A stretch of 64,000 nucleotides of DNA from assembly GCF_900103135.1 (NCBI RefSeq), contig NZ_FNGO01000011.1, positions 1 through 64,000 on the forward strand. Reading direction: 5' to 3'. Position numbers and translations under genes: made by a program. Source of the stretch: Halarsenatibacter silvermanii. GTDB taxonomy: Bacteria; Bacillota; Halanaerobiia; Halanaerobiales; Halarsenatibacteraceae. Of this stretch, positions 35,666 through 45,093 are shown one piece after another (position 1 is the first letter of the stretch; each line of letters opens with the position of its first letter). The notes beneath the pieces are model-generated. The model was not told where the DNA came from. It made no database searches and saw nothing but the letters and a program-made list of their open reading frames with translations.

Positions 35666-35751
35666 TAAAATTTATCCGGCCAGAATTAAATAGGCATCAG
35701 TGCAGAAATTAATCTTACAACAATTATAACAGATTATAGCTTATATTTTAG

Positions 35752-35776
35752 GCGAGCCCTAAAAGGCTCGCTTTTT
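35752..35776 (+). terminator. terminator of the ferritin gene
   Basis: GCGAGCC (35752-35758) pairs with GGCTCGC (35765-35771) and is followed by TTTTT. Confidence 0.85.
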
Positions 35777-35866
35777 ATCTGCTTGATTGAAGCTGCTAAA
35801 TCAGTTATAATTGAGGCAGGTATCGAAATTAATAATACTAAAAATTTATGAGGGCCTGATATAATT

Positions 35867-36169
35867 ATGCTGGATTTTTTCAAATCTTTGCTCAAAAAAT
35901 TGGGGTTAATAAGAGGAAACTCAGAGTCAGACTCCATACTTATTGATGTGAAAGATGATAACTGCGGGAGAATTATGGAAGTTAGGGCTTTAAAAACTTA
36001 CGATCTCCACAGAATATATGAGGATGAGCTGCCCGGAGAATACCGTCTTAAAAAAGTGGTAATATGTGATGAATGTTTTCAAAAAGTTTTTATTGAGGTT
36101 TTTTTCGACAGCCGTTATTCCATAGAATCTTACGAAGTTGAAGGTGGAGAAATAATTTTGGAAGATTGA
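35867..36169 (+). CDS. small protein of unknown function with CxxC motif
   Basis: The ORF has 100 residues. An amphipathic basic N-terminus (MLDFFKSLLKKLGLIRG) precedes a beta-rich acidic body. The body contains Cys53 or so in DDNCGRI and a CDECF pair, so a small zinc or iron site is possible. The end is VEGGEIILED. ATG 35867 is weakly supported (GAGGGCC upstream). The gene lies alone between ferritin and a deaminase. I do not recognise the family. Confidence 0.65.
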   Translation: MLDFFKSLLKKLGLIRGNSESDSILIDVKDDNCGRIMEVRALKTYDLHRIYEDELPGEYRLKKVVICDECFQKVFIEVFFDSRYSIESYEVEGGEIILED

Positions 36170-36211
36170 ATGCTGCCCTTAAATAATAAAAATTTTCGGA
36201 GGGGTTAAAAA

Positions 36212-37519
36212 ATGTTTTTAATAGATAATATCGACGAGATTTATAGAGGTTCTGATGAGAAAAAAATTGAAGACGGCTACATTTTTATCGAAGATCAAAA
36301 GATATCTGAAGTTGGAAAAACCGGTGACAAAGCTTATAGAGAACTCAAAAAAGAAGATAAAAATTATATATTGATTTCAGGAGAGAATATGTTAGCTATA
36401 CCCGGTTTGATTAACACTCATACTCACGCCGGGATGAATATGCTGCGGGGTTATGCTGACGATATGAGCTTAATGGATTGGCTGAAAAATAAAATATGGC
36501 CAGCTGAATCTCAATTAACTCCTGAAGATATCAGGATTGGCAGCAGATTTGCCATACTGGAGATGTTAAAGAATGGAATAACCGGTTTTAATGATATGTA
36601 CTTTGCCATGGATCTTGTGGCCGACGAGGTAAAAAAGTCAGGTATCAGAGCTCAGCTAGGTTATGGTTTGATAGAAGAAAATGATGGGCAGGAAGGCCTG
36701 GAAAAAAGCGATGATTTTATCTACAGAAATCATAATGCTGCTAACGGTAGGCTGACATGTAATATAGCTCCTCATTCTCCTTATACCTGTTCCAGCGAAT
36801 ATTTAAAAGGCACAATGGAAATAGCGGATAAATACGATATAAATATTCATACACATGTGGCTGAAACCGAAGGAGAAGTTCAGAATCTGATTGACAGTGA
36901 GGGAAGACCTCCGGTAGAATATTTGCACAGTCTGGGATTTTTTGAACAGAATGTTATAGCAGTTCATTCTGTACATTTAAGTGATGATGAAATTGAAATT
37001 TTTGCTGAAAAAGATGTATCAATCTCTCACAATCCTACCAGCAACGCAAAACTTGCCAGCGGCATTGCTCCTGTCAAAAAAATGCTGGCAGAGGGAATTA
37101 ATGTAACTCTGGGTACTGATGGGGCTGCCAGCAATAACAGGCTTGATTTGATCTCCGAAGCCAGAATGGCTTCCTATCTACAGAAATTGGAAACTTCCAA
37201 TGCTGCCACCCTCAATACGCGGGATCTTCTTGCTATGATGACAGAAAACGCTGCTGAAGCTTTAAACTGGATTCTGCTCGGAAAAATTAAATCCGGTTTC
37301 AGGGCTGATATAGTTCTAATCGATAAAAAATCAAGTCCTGAATTTTATCCTGATTATGATAGTCTTTCAAATCTTTTGTATGCTTCAAAATTAGAGAGTG
37401 TCGATCATGTATTTATCGATGGAGAGATGATAGTAAAGAACGGAGAGGTAAAAACCATAGATGAAAAAGAGGTGTATCGCGAGATTCATAGGCGCTCAGA
37501 GAAACTGAAGAATGATTAG
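36212..37519 (+). CDS. mtaD: 5-methylthioadenosine/S-adenosylhomocysteine deaminase
   Basis: This is a 435-residue metal-dependent amidohydrolase. Metal and substrate residues are in LINTHTHAGMNMLRG (HxH), HVAETEGEV, AVHSVHLSDDEI and LGTDGAASNNRLDL. The SsnA/MtaD subfamily pattern ADDMSLMDWLKNKIWPAE supports deamination of MTA or SAH. A related adenosine or guanine deaminase activity is possible. TCGGAGGGG precedes ATG 36212. Confidence 0.88.
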   Translation: MFLIDNIDEIYRGSDEKKIEDGYIFIEDQKISEVGKTGDKAYRELKKEDKNYILISGENMLAIPGLINTHTHAGMNMLRGYADDMSLMDWLKNKIWPAESQLTPEDIRIGSRFAILEMLKNGITGFNDMYFAMDLVADEVKKSGIRAQLGYGLIEENDGQEGLEKSDDFIYRNHNAANGRLTCNIAPHSPYTCSSEYLKGTMEIADKYDINIHTHVAETEGEVQNLIDSEGRPPVEYLHSLGFFEQNVIAVHSVHLSDDEIEIFAEKDVSISHNPTSNAKLASGIAPVKKMLAEGINVTLGTDGAASNNRLDLISEARMASYLQKLETSNAATLNTRDLLAMMTENAAEALNWILLGKIKSGFRADIVLIDKKSSPEFYPDYDSLSNLLYASKLESVDHVFIDGEMIVKNGEVKTIDEKEVYREIHRRSEKLKND

Positions 37520-37573
37520 AAAATTAGAATTTTGACAATTAATCTAATGAGAAATTTATAGAGCATAAGTTTT

Positions 37574-37601
37574 GACAGCCTCTTCAGCAATAAAGGCTGT
37601 C
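37574..37601 (+). promoter_or_regulatory. hairpin just upstream of the UPF0182 ribosome site
   Basis: GACAGCC (37574-37580) pairs with GGCTGTC (37595-37601). GGAGG begins 3 bases later. There is no U-tract. It may terminate nothing and instead affect initiation or mRNA stability. Confidence 0.35.
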
Positions 37602-37615
37602 CTGGAGGTTATATA

Positions 37616-40498
37616 ATGAAGTTCAAACCTAAATCGGCATTGGTTTTGCTGCTGGGTATTTTGCTCGCCTTCGTGATTTTTATTCTGGCAGGCAGCAGAT
37701 TCATCACGGATATCCTCTGGTTTTCAGAGCTGGAGCTGCTGGATGTTTTTCTGACCAGAATTTTCGCTGAGGCCGGTCTGAGGCTGGCTATTGGTATTAC
37801 AGCCTTTTTGTTTTTTTATATAAATCTCAGATATACCCGCGAAGAACTCCTGCTTTCCATAAATATCTATGATGATGACCAGATCAGCACTATTTTTGAA
37901 GGAAGACAGATACCTATTATAGACTGGCTGACTTCGAAAAGATTGACCTATCTTTATGTTGGCATAAGTGCTTTTTTGGGGTTTGTCTTTAGCGGAATCG
38001 GCTCGGGAGTCTGGGAACCGGTACTGAAGTTTTTAAATCAGGAACCTGCCGGGGTGGCCGATCCAATTTTTGGAAATGACGTATCTTTTTATCTTTTCAG
38101 CCTGCCCGTTCTGGAATATTTCAGAGAGCTGTTGGTCATTGTGGTTGTGCTGGCGGCTATTATCACTGGTTTTATCTATCTGTTTACCTCAGAATTTTTG
38201 AGCGGGACGGGAGTTAAAACCGCCAGTGGACTGTCTCTAAAAATTTCCGAGAGGGCCAAAAGACACCTTGCGGTTTTGCTGGCAATTTATCTGGCCTCAA
38301 AAATACTTGATTATAGACTATCGATGTATAGGCTTTTATTTTCTGAGAGAGGAGTGGCATTTGGAGCCAGTTTTACTGATATACATGCCACCCTGCCCGG
38401 CCTGAGAATACTTTCAGTTCTGGTGGTCATTCTTACAGGCCTGGTGCTTTTTTCTCTTTACAGAAAACAGTATAAGTTGATCTTAGGGGTAATAGGCATC
38501 TGGGCGGCAGCTTCTATATTTTTCGGATTTGTTTATCCCGGCTTTGTACAGCGTTATAGAGTTGAACCAAACGAGCTGGTCAGGGAGAGGCCCTATATTT
38601 CCAACAATATCGAGATGACTTTAGAAGCCTATGATCTGGCCGAGGTGGAAGAGCAAAGATTTGAGCTTGATTATGAACTCTCTCGTGAGGATATCGATAA
38701 TAATCCCGAGATAATAGATAATCTCAGATTGTGGGATGATCGTCCTCTAGCAGCAACTTTCAGTCAGCTGCAGGAGCTGAGACAGTATTACTCTTTTCGG
38801 GATGTTGATGTCGACAGATATACGATCGATGGCGAGTACAGACAGGTGATGCTGTCCTTGAGAGAGCTGGATAAGGACAACCTGCCTTCTCATGCTCAAA
38901 CCTGGGTTAACAGGCACCTGCAGTACACTCATGGATATGGCGCTGTCATGACCGGGGTGAGTGAAGCCACTGAAGAGGGTCTGCCCAGATTTTTACTGCA
39001 GGATATCCCCCCCAGAACAGATACCGATATTGAACTGGGTGAACAGTCTATTTATTACGGCGAAAACACCAATGAATATGTAATTACCAATAATGAAGAA
39101 GAAGAATTTCATTATCCTGTCAATGGAGAAAACGTTTATACTCGATATGATGGTCAGGGCGGTGTTCAGCTCTCTAGCTTTTTGCGGCGGGCGCTCTTTT
39201 CTCTCAGATATAGTGATATACAGATAATGCTGGCAGATCAAATTCGTGAAGAATCCAGAATAATGTTTGATAGAAATATCCAGGATAGAGTGAGGAAAAT
39301 AGCGCCATTTCTGGTTTTTGACGACGATCCCTATCCGGTGCTGGCCGAAGGAAGAATACACTGGATTCAGGATGCTTACACTATTTCGGACAGATATCCT
39401 TACAGCGAGCCTTATAATCAGAATATGAATTATATCAGAAACTCCGTAAAGATAGTTATGGATGCATATGAAGGGGACCTGGACTTCTACATCACCGAAG
39501 AGGACGATCCCATAGTGAACACATATGCCAATATATTTCCGGATCTCTTTAAGCCTCTGGATGAGATGCCTGATTCTCTGCGAAGTCATATAAGATATCC
39601 TCAGAATATTTTTTCGATCCAGGCCGACATTTACAGCCTGTATCATATGACTGACCCCAATATATTTTATAATCGGGAAGATGTCTGGGAAGTCCCCCGG
39701 GAAAATTATGCGGGCCGGGAAATAAAGGTTGAACCTTATTATATTTCTACCAGATTGCCCGGAGAAGACGACGTTGAGTTCACTTTAATGCTTCCCTTCA
39801 CTCCTGCCAGAAGAAATAATATGGTCGCCTGGCTGGGAGCCAGATCTGATGGTGAAAATTATGGTGAACTGAAGCTTTACAGCTTCCCTCGAGGGGAGCT
39901 TGTTTACGGGCCTTCCCAGATCGAATCGAGGATAGACCAGCATGGATATATCTCTCAAATGCTCAGCCTCTGGGATCAGGTCGGTTCTGAGGTGATAAGG
40001 GGTAATCTTCTGGTTATCCCCATTGAAAACTCAATCGTTTATATTGAACCGGTATTTTTGCAGGCTGAAAGGGGGGCGCTGCCGGAGCTGAGGCAGGTTA
40101 TAGTAGCTTTTGGTGACAGAATAGCCATGGAAGATAATGTTGAAAGGGCTTTAGAAGTTGTTTTCGGAGAGAGAGACCCTACTCATGATATTGAGGATTC
40201 TGAAGAGCTGGAGGAGATAGAAGAGCTGGAAGAAGATATTGAAATACCCGAGGCAGATCCTGAAGTGGAAGAAGATATGGAAGCTCCAGAAATAGATCCT
40301 GAGGAACCAGTGGATGAACTGGAACCGGAATTTGAAGAGGTCGATGAACTGCCTGAAGAGACTGAAGAGATCATTGCGATGATCTCTCAGGCTTATCACG
40401 AAGCTCAGCAGGCTTTACAGGAAGGCAACTGGTCTGATTACGGCAGACATATGGATGAGTTAGAAGAGCTGCTGAGGGAATTTGAAGACCAGGATTAA
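37616..40498 (+). CDS. UPF0182 family membrane protein
   Basis: This 960-residue protein of the UPF0182 (COG1615) family has no established function. The N-terminal 320 residues hold about seven transmembrane helices (near 5-25, 45-65, 108-130, 165-190, 215-235, 255-280, 290-312). A large, probably extracytoplasmic domain of about 550 residues follows, with conserved stretches such as NNIEMTLEAYDL, PIVNTYANIFPDLF and MLPFTPARRNNMVAWL. The C-terminus carries an acidic segment (about 855-920) rich in EE and DPEVEED repeats. GGAGG precedes ATG 37616. Its end overlaps the open frame upstream of the QueG-like gene but not that gene's chosen start. Confidence 0.92.
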   Translation: MKFKPKSALVLLLGILLAFVIFILAGSRFITDILWFSELELLDVFLTRIFAEAGLRLAIGITAFLFFYINLRYTREELLLSINIYDDDQISTIFEGRQIPIIDWLTSKRLTYLYVGISAFLGFVFSGIGSGVWEPVLKFLNQEPAGVADPIFGNDVSFYLFSLPVLEYFRELLVIVVVLAAIITGFIYLFTSEFLSGTGVKTASGLSLKISERAKRHLAVLLAIYLASKILDYRLSMYRLLFSERGVAFGASFTDIHATLPGLRILSVLVVILTGLVLFSLYRKQYKLILGVIGIWAAASIFFGFVYPGFVQRYRVEPNELVRERPYISNNIEMTLEAYDLAEVEEQRFELDYELSREDIDNNPEIIDNLRLWDDRPLAATFSQLQELRQYYSFRDVDVDRYTIDGEYRQVMLSLRELDKDNLPSHAQTWVNRHLQYTHGYGAVMTGVSEATEEGLPRFLLQDIPPRTDTDIELGEQSIYYGENTNEYVITNNEEEEFHYPVNGENVYTRYDGQGGVQLSSFLRRALFSLRYSDIQIMLADQIREESRIMFDRNIQDRVRKIAPFLVFDDDPYPVLAEGRIHWIQDAYTISDRYPYSEPYNQNMNYIRNSVKIVMDAYEGDLDFYITEEDDPIVNTYANIFPDLFKPLDEMPDSLRSHIRYPQNIFSIQADIYSLYHMTDPNIFYNREDVWEVPRENYAGREIKVEPYYISTRLPGEDDVEFTLMLPFTPARRNNMVAWLGARSDGENYGELKLYSFPRGELVYGPSQIESRIDQHGYISQMLSLWDQVGSEVIRGNLLVIPIENSIVYIEPVFLQAERGALPELRQVIVAFGDRIAMEDNVERALEVVFGERDPTHDIEDSEELEEIEELEEDIEIPEADPEVEEDMEAPEIDPEEPVDELEPEFEEVDELPEETEEIIAMISQAYHEAQQALQEGNWSDYGRHMDELEELLREFEDQD

Positions 40499-40547
40499 AA
40501 CCATAAATCTATTTTTAGCCTGTATAATTCTGGCAGGAGGGAATTTG

Positions 40548-41729
40548 TTGACTACCAGTATGGACAATTTTGAACTTGAAAAAAAGGCCCGACAGCATGG
40601 ATTTGAAGCTGTCGGGTCTGTTTCTATTGATGTTCTCAAAAAAATTAAATCACGCGGGGATACGAAGAAATATATACCCGAAAATACTGAGACTTTTTTT
40701 ATTTTTTTTCAGAGCTATCCTCTGGCAGACCCGATAAACTTTAAAGATTACAGCGAGGAGATCAGGATAGCTTATTTTGCCAGGATTTATGATTATCATG
40801 ATATTTTAAAGAGAAAATTAAAAGAAATTTCTCAGGAACTGACAGCGGAGACCGGGAGGTTTCACAGCTGGTGGGGAGCCGATGACCACTCACTCCCGGA
40901 AAAATATCTCGCCAAAAAGGCGGGTCTGGGTTTTTGGGGATTGAACACTCTTCTGATCAATCGCGATTTAGGATCTTTTGGATTTTTAGGGGTGATAGCC
41001 TCCCCTTTAAAATTCGAGGAAGTCCAGGAACAAAAATCCTCTCCTGTTGAGAAGGCTCATATTGAAAAGACTGACTCCTGTTGTTACAAGCCTGCCCGGA
41101 TCTGTGAAGATTGTTTTAAATGTTTGAAGGCCTGTCCTGTGGATGCGCTCTCAAAAGAAAAGATAAAACTGGATTCAGATAAATGCATCAGCTCATTGAC
41201 CCAGCGCAGGGGAAGATTTGACTGGAGGAGACTGGCCCAATTTCAGAATCATTTCTGGGGATGCGATATCTGTCAGCAGGTCTGTCCCTGCAATAAAATT
41301 TTAGACTATGGCAGAAAAAATTACGGAGATTATGACGCAGGGAACCGAGGAATATCTGCTGACCACTGGCCCCGTGTCGGACCGATGACGGTAAATGAGG
41401 TATTAAAATTGCGGAGAAGAGATTTGCCCTCCTGCTGGAGTTCATATGCTTTTGGCTGGCGGGGAACAAGGATTTTGGTAAGAAATATGTTGATTGTGCT
41501 TGCTAACAATCTCAAACCTGTTTATGTAAAGGAGATAGAGGAGATGACCCGGGATCCATCCCCGATAATAAGATTTTACGCTTTTTATTGTCTTTATCGC
41601 TGGTACTGGCAGGAGAATAAAGATAGAGCCAAAAATTTCATTGCAGAGAAGATAGAAGAGGAAAAGAACTCGAAAAATCTGCAGACTTTAAAAAATATAT
41701 GGAACAGCAGGGAGGAATTCGTCACGTGA
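40548..41729 (+). CDS. epoxyqueuosine reductase QueG-like Fe-S protein
   Basis: QueG reduces epoxyqueuosine to queuosine in tRNA using cobalamin and two 4Fe-4S clusters. The 393-residue protein has RFHSWWGADDHSLPEKYLA and AGLGFWGLNTLLINRDLGSF in the N-terminal part. Two ferredoxin-like clusters follow (CEDCFKCLKACPVDAL and CDICQQVCPCNKI), then a HEAT-like tail. TTG 40548 is chosen because AGGAGGG (40535-40541) is 6 bases upstream. The N-terminus is less conserved than in typical QueG, so a reductive-dehalogenase-like relative is possible. Its stop overlaps the next gene by 4 bases. Confidence 0.78.
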   Translation: MTTSMDNFELEKKARQHGFEAVGSVSIDVLKKIKSRGDTKKYIPENTETFFIFFQSYPLADPINFKDYSEEIRIAYFARIYDYHDILKRKLKEISQELTAETGRFHSWWGADDHSLPEKYLAKKAGLGFWGLNTLLINRDLGSFGFLGVIASPLKFEEVQEQKSSPVEKAHIEKTDSCCYKPARICEDCFKCLKACPVDALSKEKIKLDSDKCISSLTQRRGRFDWRRLAQFQNHFWGCDICQQVCPCNKILDYGRKNYGDYDAGNRGISADHWPRVGPMTVNEVLKLRRRDLPSCWSSYAFGWRGTRILVRNMLIVLANNLKPVYVKEIEEMTRDPSPIIRFYAFYCLYRWYWQENKDRAKNFIAEKIEEEKNSKNLQTLKNIWNSREEFVT

Positions 41730-43384
41730 TAAGTATAAATATTGCCGGAAAAAGCTTCAGTTTTAAAAAAGGAACAGCTTTAAAAGAAGTTTTTCAATCC
41801 GCTCTTACCGATAACTGTCGGATTGTGGCTGCCATAGTGGACAGCTGTATTAAAAATTTGAATCATGAGCTCGATAGTTCTAATGAGGGCAGCGAAATAT
41901 CACCGCTCAATAGAGGAGAAGAACTCGGTAATCGTGTATATCGCAGGAGTTTATTTATGCTTCTGGCCCGTGCTGTTGACGAATTATACCCGGAAGGAAT
42001 GCTAAAAATTGCCCATTCGCTCAGCAACGGTGTATACTGCGAATTGATCAAAAATAACAGCTCTTTCAACCAGCATGATCTCAAAAAAATAAAAATCAAA
42101 ATGAATGAGCTGGTGGATAAGGATATACCTTTGGAAAAAAAGAGGTTAAAAGTTAAAGATTTAAAGGATATTTATCGCAGAGAAGCGCTGCCGATAAAGG
42201 TCGGCCTGCTGGAAAGATTTGATGATGACAGTGAAGTTTCCACCTACAGATTGGGAGATTACTATAATTATTTTTATTATCCGCTGGTCCCTTCCACCGG
42301 TTATTTAAAAAAATTTGAACTGCAATATTGCATGCCCGGTTTTGTTGTTCTTTTCCCTCAATCTCAAGATTCTGATGAGGTGCCCGACTTTGTGGATCAG
42401 CCCAAACTGGCGAATGTTTTTCAGGAATATGAACGCCTGGGAGAAATTTTAGATGTTGGTTATGTGAATGACCTCAACTGCCGAATAACGAATGGTAGGC
42501 ACGATGAACTGGTGAGAATTTCCGAAGCTCTGCACGAAAGAAAGATAGCCGCCATAGCGGACGAAATATATGACAAAATTGAAAAAAGAAAAATCATTTT
42601 AATTGCGGGCCCCTCCTCCTCCGGAAAAACGACCTTTACTCACAGGCTTGCCACCCAGCTCAAAGTCGATGGCCTAAATCCTGTAACTATTTCTACCGAT
42701 GATTACTTTGTCGACAGAGAAAATACTCCCAGAGACGAAGAAGGCAATCCAGATTTTGAAGCTTTAGAGGCGATAAAGCTGGATTTATTCAATGAACATC
42801 TGCGCAAACTAATTCAGGGAGAGGAAATAGAGCTTCCTGAATTCAACTTCAACACAGGCAGAAGAGAAAAAAGCGGTCAAACTTTGAAGATAAGGGAAGA
42901 ACAGCCTGTTCTTATCGAAGGGATTCATGGTTTGAACGAGGAGCTCACTCCGGTTATACCTCAAAACCAGAAGTTCAAAATTTACGTAAGTGCTTTAACC
43001 CAGTTGAATCTAGATCAGCATAATCGTATTCCTACTTCTGATACCAGGTTAATGAGAAGAATCATCAGAGATTATAAATATAGAGGGCATGATGTGGAAA
43101 GAACACTGGAGTTGTGGCCAAATGTACGTCGGGGAGAGGAGAGAAATATTTTTCCCTATCAGGAGAATGCAGATGTGACGTTTAACTCTGCTCTTATTTA
43201 TGAACCCGCCGTCATAAAAAAATATCTGCTGCCACTTTTAAAACGGGTGGAAGAGGAAAGTCCTCATTACCATGAAGTAAAAAGGCTGCAGGAAATTCTT
43301 TTTTATCTCGAGCCGATGCCTGATCTGGCTGTGCCCCAGATCTCAATATTAAGAGAGTTTATCGGAGGAAGTGCCTTCAGGTAA
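41726..43384 (+). CDS. TGS-domain nucleoside (uridine) kinase-like protein
   Basis: This is a 552-residue protein found mainly in Firmicutes and Thermotogae. An N-terminal TGS-like domain (ISINIAGKSFSFKKGTALKE) is followed by a ThrRS-type second additional domain (AVDELYPEGMLKIAHSLSNG, about residues 75-160). The C-terminal uridine kinase/phosphoribulokinase domain has the P-loop AGPSSSGKTTFTHRLA near residue 292 and STDDYFVDRENTP. GTG 41726 overlaps the QueG-like stop as GTGA, after GGAGG at 41711-41715. The substrate is unknown. The synthetase-like N-terminus may sense tRNA or amino acids, but that is inference. Confidence 0.85.
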   Translation: MISINIAGKSFSFKKGTALKEVFQSALTDNCRIVAAIVDSCIKNLNHELDSSNEGSEISPLNRGEELGNRVYRRSLFMLLARAVDELYPEGMLKIAHSLSNGVYCELIKNNSSFNQHDLKKIKIKMNELVDKDIPLEKKRLKVKDLKDIYRREALPIKVGLLERFDDDSEVSTYRLGDYYNYFYYPLVPSTGYLKKFELQYCMPGFVVLFPQSQDSDEVPDFVDQPKLANVFQEYERLGEILDVGYVNDLNCRITNGRHDELVRISEALHERKIAAIADEIYDKIEKRKIILIAGPSSSGKTTFTHRLATQLKVDGLNPVTISTDDYFVDRENTPRDEEGNPDFEALEAIKLDLFNEHLRKLIQGEEIELPEFNFNTGRREKSGQTLKIREEQPVLIEGIHGLNEELTPVIPQNQKFKIYVSALTQLNLDQHNRIPTSDTRLMRRIIRDYKYRGHDVERTLELWPNVRRGEERNIFPYQENADVTFNSALIYEPAVIKKYLLPLLKRVEEESPHYHEVKRLQEILFYLEPMPDLAVPQISILREFIGGSAFR

Positions 43385-44021
43385 TTTTAGATGATCTGGA
43401 TTGTTTTTTCGATTTTTCGCTGAAAAATCTATAGTTTATAATCCGGGATATTTCCTGCCAGTTTTCAACACGTCCCAGATAATTATCGAGTTTTAGAAGT
43501 CTTGAGCGGGAAATTGAATCTCTGTTATGATGTCTATTGAATAAAGCTGCTGGTATTCCTGCTTCACTCAGTTCTATTATATTCTGCATTTTGTCGTCGA
43601 CAAAGAATTTTAGGCTGCATTTTCGGGCCAGAGGAGCTTTATCATCTTCATGATAAAGGCTGTCAAATGTTATATCATTTTTCTGCAGCCATTTCTCTGT
43701 TACCCGGCGATACTGGGACTCTCTTGCTGTAATCAGTATGATTTCACAGCCTTTATTTTTGAGATTGCAAAATAACTCTCTGACGCCCTCAGCGGGAGGA
43801 ACCTGACTGTATATTTCTGTCAGATGTTCATCCAGAAATTGATCCAGCTGTTCCTGAGAGATACCATAGGCTTCTGTCATATCATAGCTGTTTTTGATCA
43901 GTTTTACCTCTTCTTCCAGGAATCTGGAAAGATATCTGGACCATATGTTTTTCTCTGCTCTGCCCTCTGCGGTTATTACACCATCTATATCAAAACCAAG
44001 TCTGAATGCTTTTGACATCAT
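43377..44021 (-). CDS. HAD-family 5'-nucleotidase-like hydrolase
   Basis: The protein has 214 residues. The HAD motif I is LGFDIDGVIT with nucleophile Asp, motif II is ILITARES, motif III Lys is in YHEDDKAPLARKC, and motif IV is FFVDDKMQN. The family is that of deoxy(pyrimidine) 5'-nucleotidases and related phosphatases, which dephosphorylate small phosphates. Two ATGs (44021, 44018) follow AGGAGG on the minus strand. It converges on the kinase gene with an 8-base overlap, and no terminator separates them. Confidence 0.82.
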   Translation of the reverse strand: MMSKAFRLGFDIDGVITAEGRAEKNIWSRYLSRFLEEEVKLIKNSYDMTEAYGISQEQLDQFLDEHLTEIYSQVPPAEGVRELFCNLKNKGCEIILITARESQYRRVTEKWLQKNDITFDSLYHEDDKAPLARKCSLKFFVDDKMQNIIELSEAGIPAALFNRHHNRDSISRSRLLKLDNYLGRVENWQEISRIINYRFFSEKSKKQSRSSKIT

Positions 44022-44226
44022 AAAACCTCCTGAAGAGAGTATGGTAAAACAGATTGAAGGCCTGAAAAAATATCATAAATATCATAAATTCATTTCCTCA
44101 ATCCATGTCAATGTCATGTTATCATCAAAAATATAAAACTACAACCCTGAAATTGGCCGAAGACTTCATCAAATTTTTCCAGTCCGGCAGACCAGAAATT
44201 GTTTTAGAGAAAGGAGCAATATTATA

Positions 44227-44868
44227 ATGCAATTGCAGCAGGAAAAAGCAAAAAAAATCAGCGGTATATTGAGCGAAAAATATCCGGTGCCCGAAACTGC
44301 TCTGGATTATAAAACTCCCTTTCAACTGCTTGTTGCGACAATTCTTTCCGCTCAGACTACTGATACTCAGGTAAATAAAGTGACCTCCGATTTGTTTGAA
44401 AAATATTCAAGACCTCAGGATTTTGCTGAGCTGGAAGTGGAGACATTATCTGAAGAGATAAAATCTATTGGACTTCATAGAAGTAAAAGCGAATATATCA
44501 TCAAATCCAGCCGGATGATTATCGATATATTCGAAGGTGAGGTCCCCAGAAGTTTTGATGATCTGCTAAAGCTTAATGGGGTTGGCCGCAAGACAGCCAG
44601 TGTGGTCATTTATGCTGCTTTTTCCCGGCCGGCATTTCCGGTAGACACCCATGTATTCAGGGTTTCTCGGAGATTGGGCCTGGCCGACGGAAAAAATCCC
44701 GAAAAAGTTGAAGAACAGCTCAAAGAATTATTTCCGGAGGATGATTGGGGGGACATGCATCATCGTCTGATTTATCACGGAAGAGAAGTCTGCAAGGCAA
44801 GAAGCCCTGACTGCAGCAGCTGTCAGCTTCAAGATTTTTGTGATTACTTCAAAAATAATTTCAAATAA
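44227..44868 (+). CDS. nth: endonuclease III
   Basis: Nth removes oxidised pyrimidines from DNA and cleaves the abasic site. The 213-residue protein has the helix-hairpin-helix LLKLNGVGRKTASVVI with catalytic Lys, FPVDTHVFRVSRRLGL with catalytic Asp, and a C-terminal 4Fe-4S loop with spacing C-x6-C-x2-C-x5-C (CKARSPDCSSCQLQDFC). GAGAAAGGAG precedes ATG 44227. Confidence 0.96.
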   Translation: MQLQQEKAKKISGILSEKYPVPETALDYKTPFQLLVATILSAQTTDTQVNKVTSDLFEKYSRPQDFAELEVETLSEEIKSIGLHRSKSEYIIKSSRMIIDIFEGEVPRSFDDLLKLNGVGRKTASVVIYAAFSRPAFPVDTHVFRVSRRLGLADGKNPEKVEEQLKELFPEDDWGDMHHRLIYHGREVCKARSPDCSSCQLQDFCDYFKNNFK

Positions 44869-45093
44869 TCTTGAGCCGTTCAAAAGCTTTAACATTTCAG
44901 GGCTTTCTCCATATGAGTTAATTTAATATAATTTTAGTCATATTCATATATCACTTCGCTTCATAGATACCAATACTTGTTAAGCTCCTGCAATTAAAGT
45001 TATAAGCAACCCTGAGTATACAGTAAAGAGGGTAATTTAACCAACTATTCCGGAGAAGAACCTCATAAAAAAACAAACAGGAGGATGATGAAA
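44869..45093. other. AT-rich intergenic region
   Basis: These 225 bases have no ORF or tRNA, and no strong hairpin was found. AACAGGAGG at 45076-45084 is the ribosome site of the PPC-domain gene. Confidence 0.5.

Noticed and set aside
37210-37222. GGATCTTCTTG match to the element end inside mtaD
   Set aside because: It encodes conserved RDLLAMM in an intact gene, with no further arm similarity or target duplication. It is a chance match.
38993-39646. 217-residue ORF on the minus strand inside the UPF0182 gene
   Set aside because: The plus-strand protein is continuous and conserved, and the minus frame has no start signal or motif.
40183-40374. 63-residue serine-rich ORF on the minus strand
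   Set aside because: It is the complement of the Glu/Asp-rich tail of the UPF0182 protein, which automatically reads as Ser-rich.
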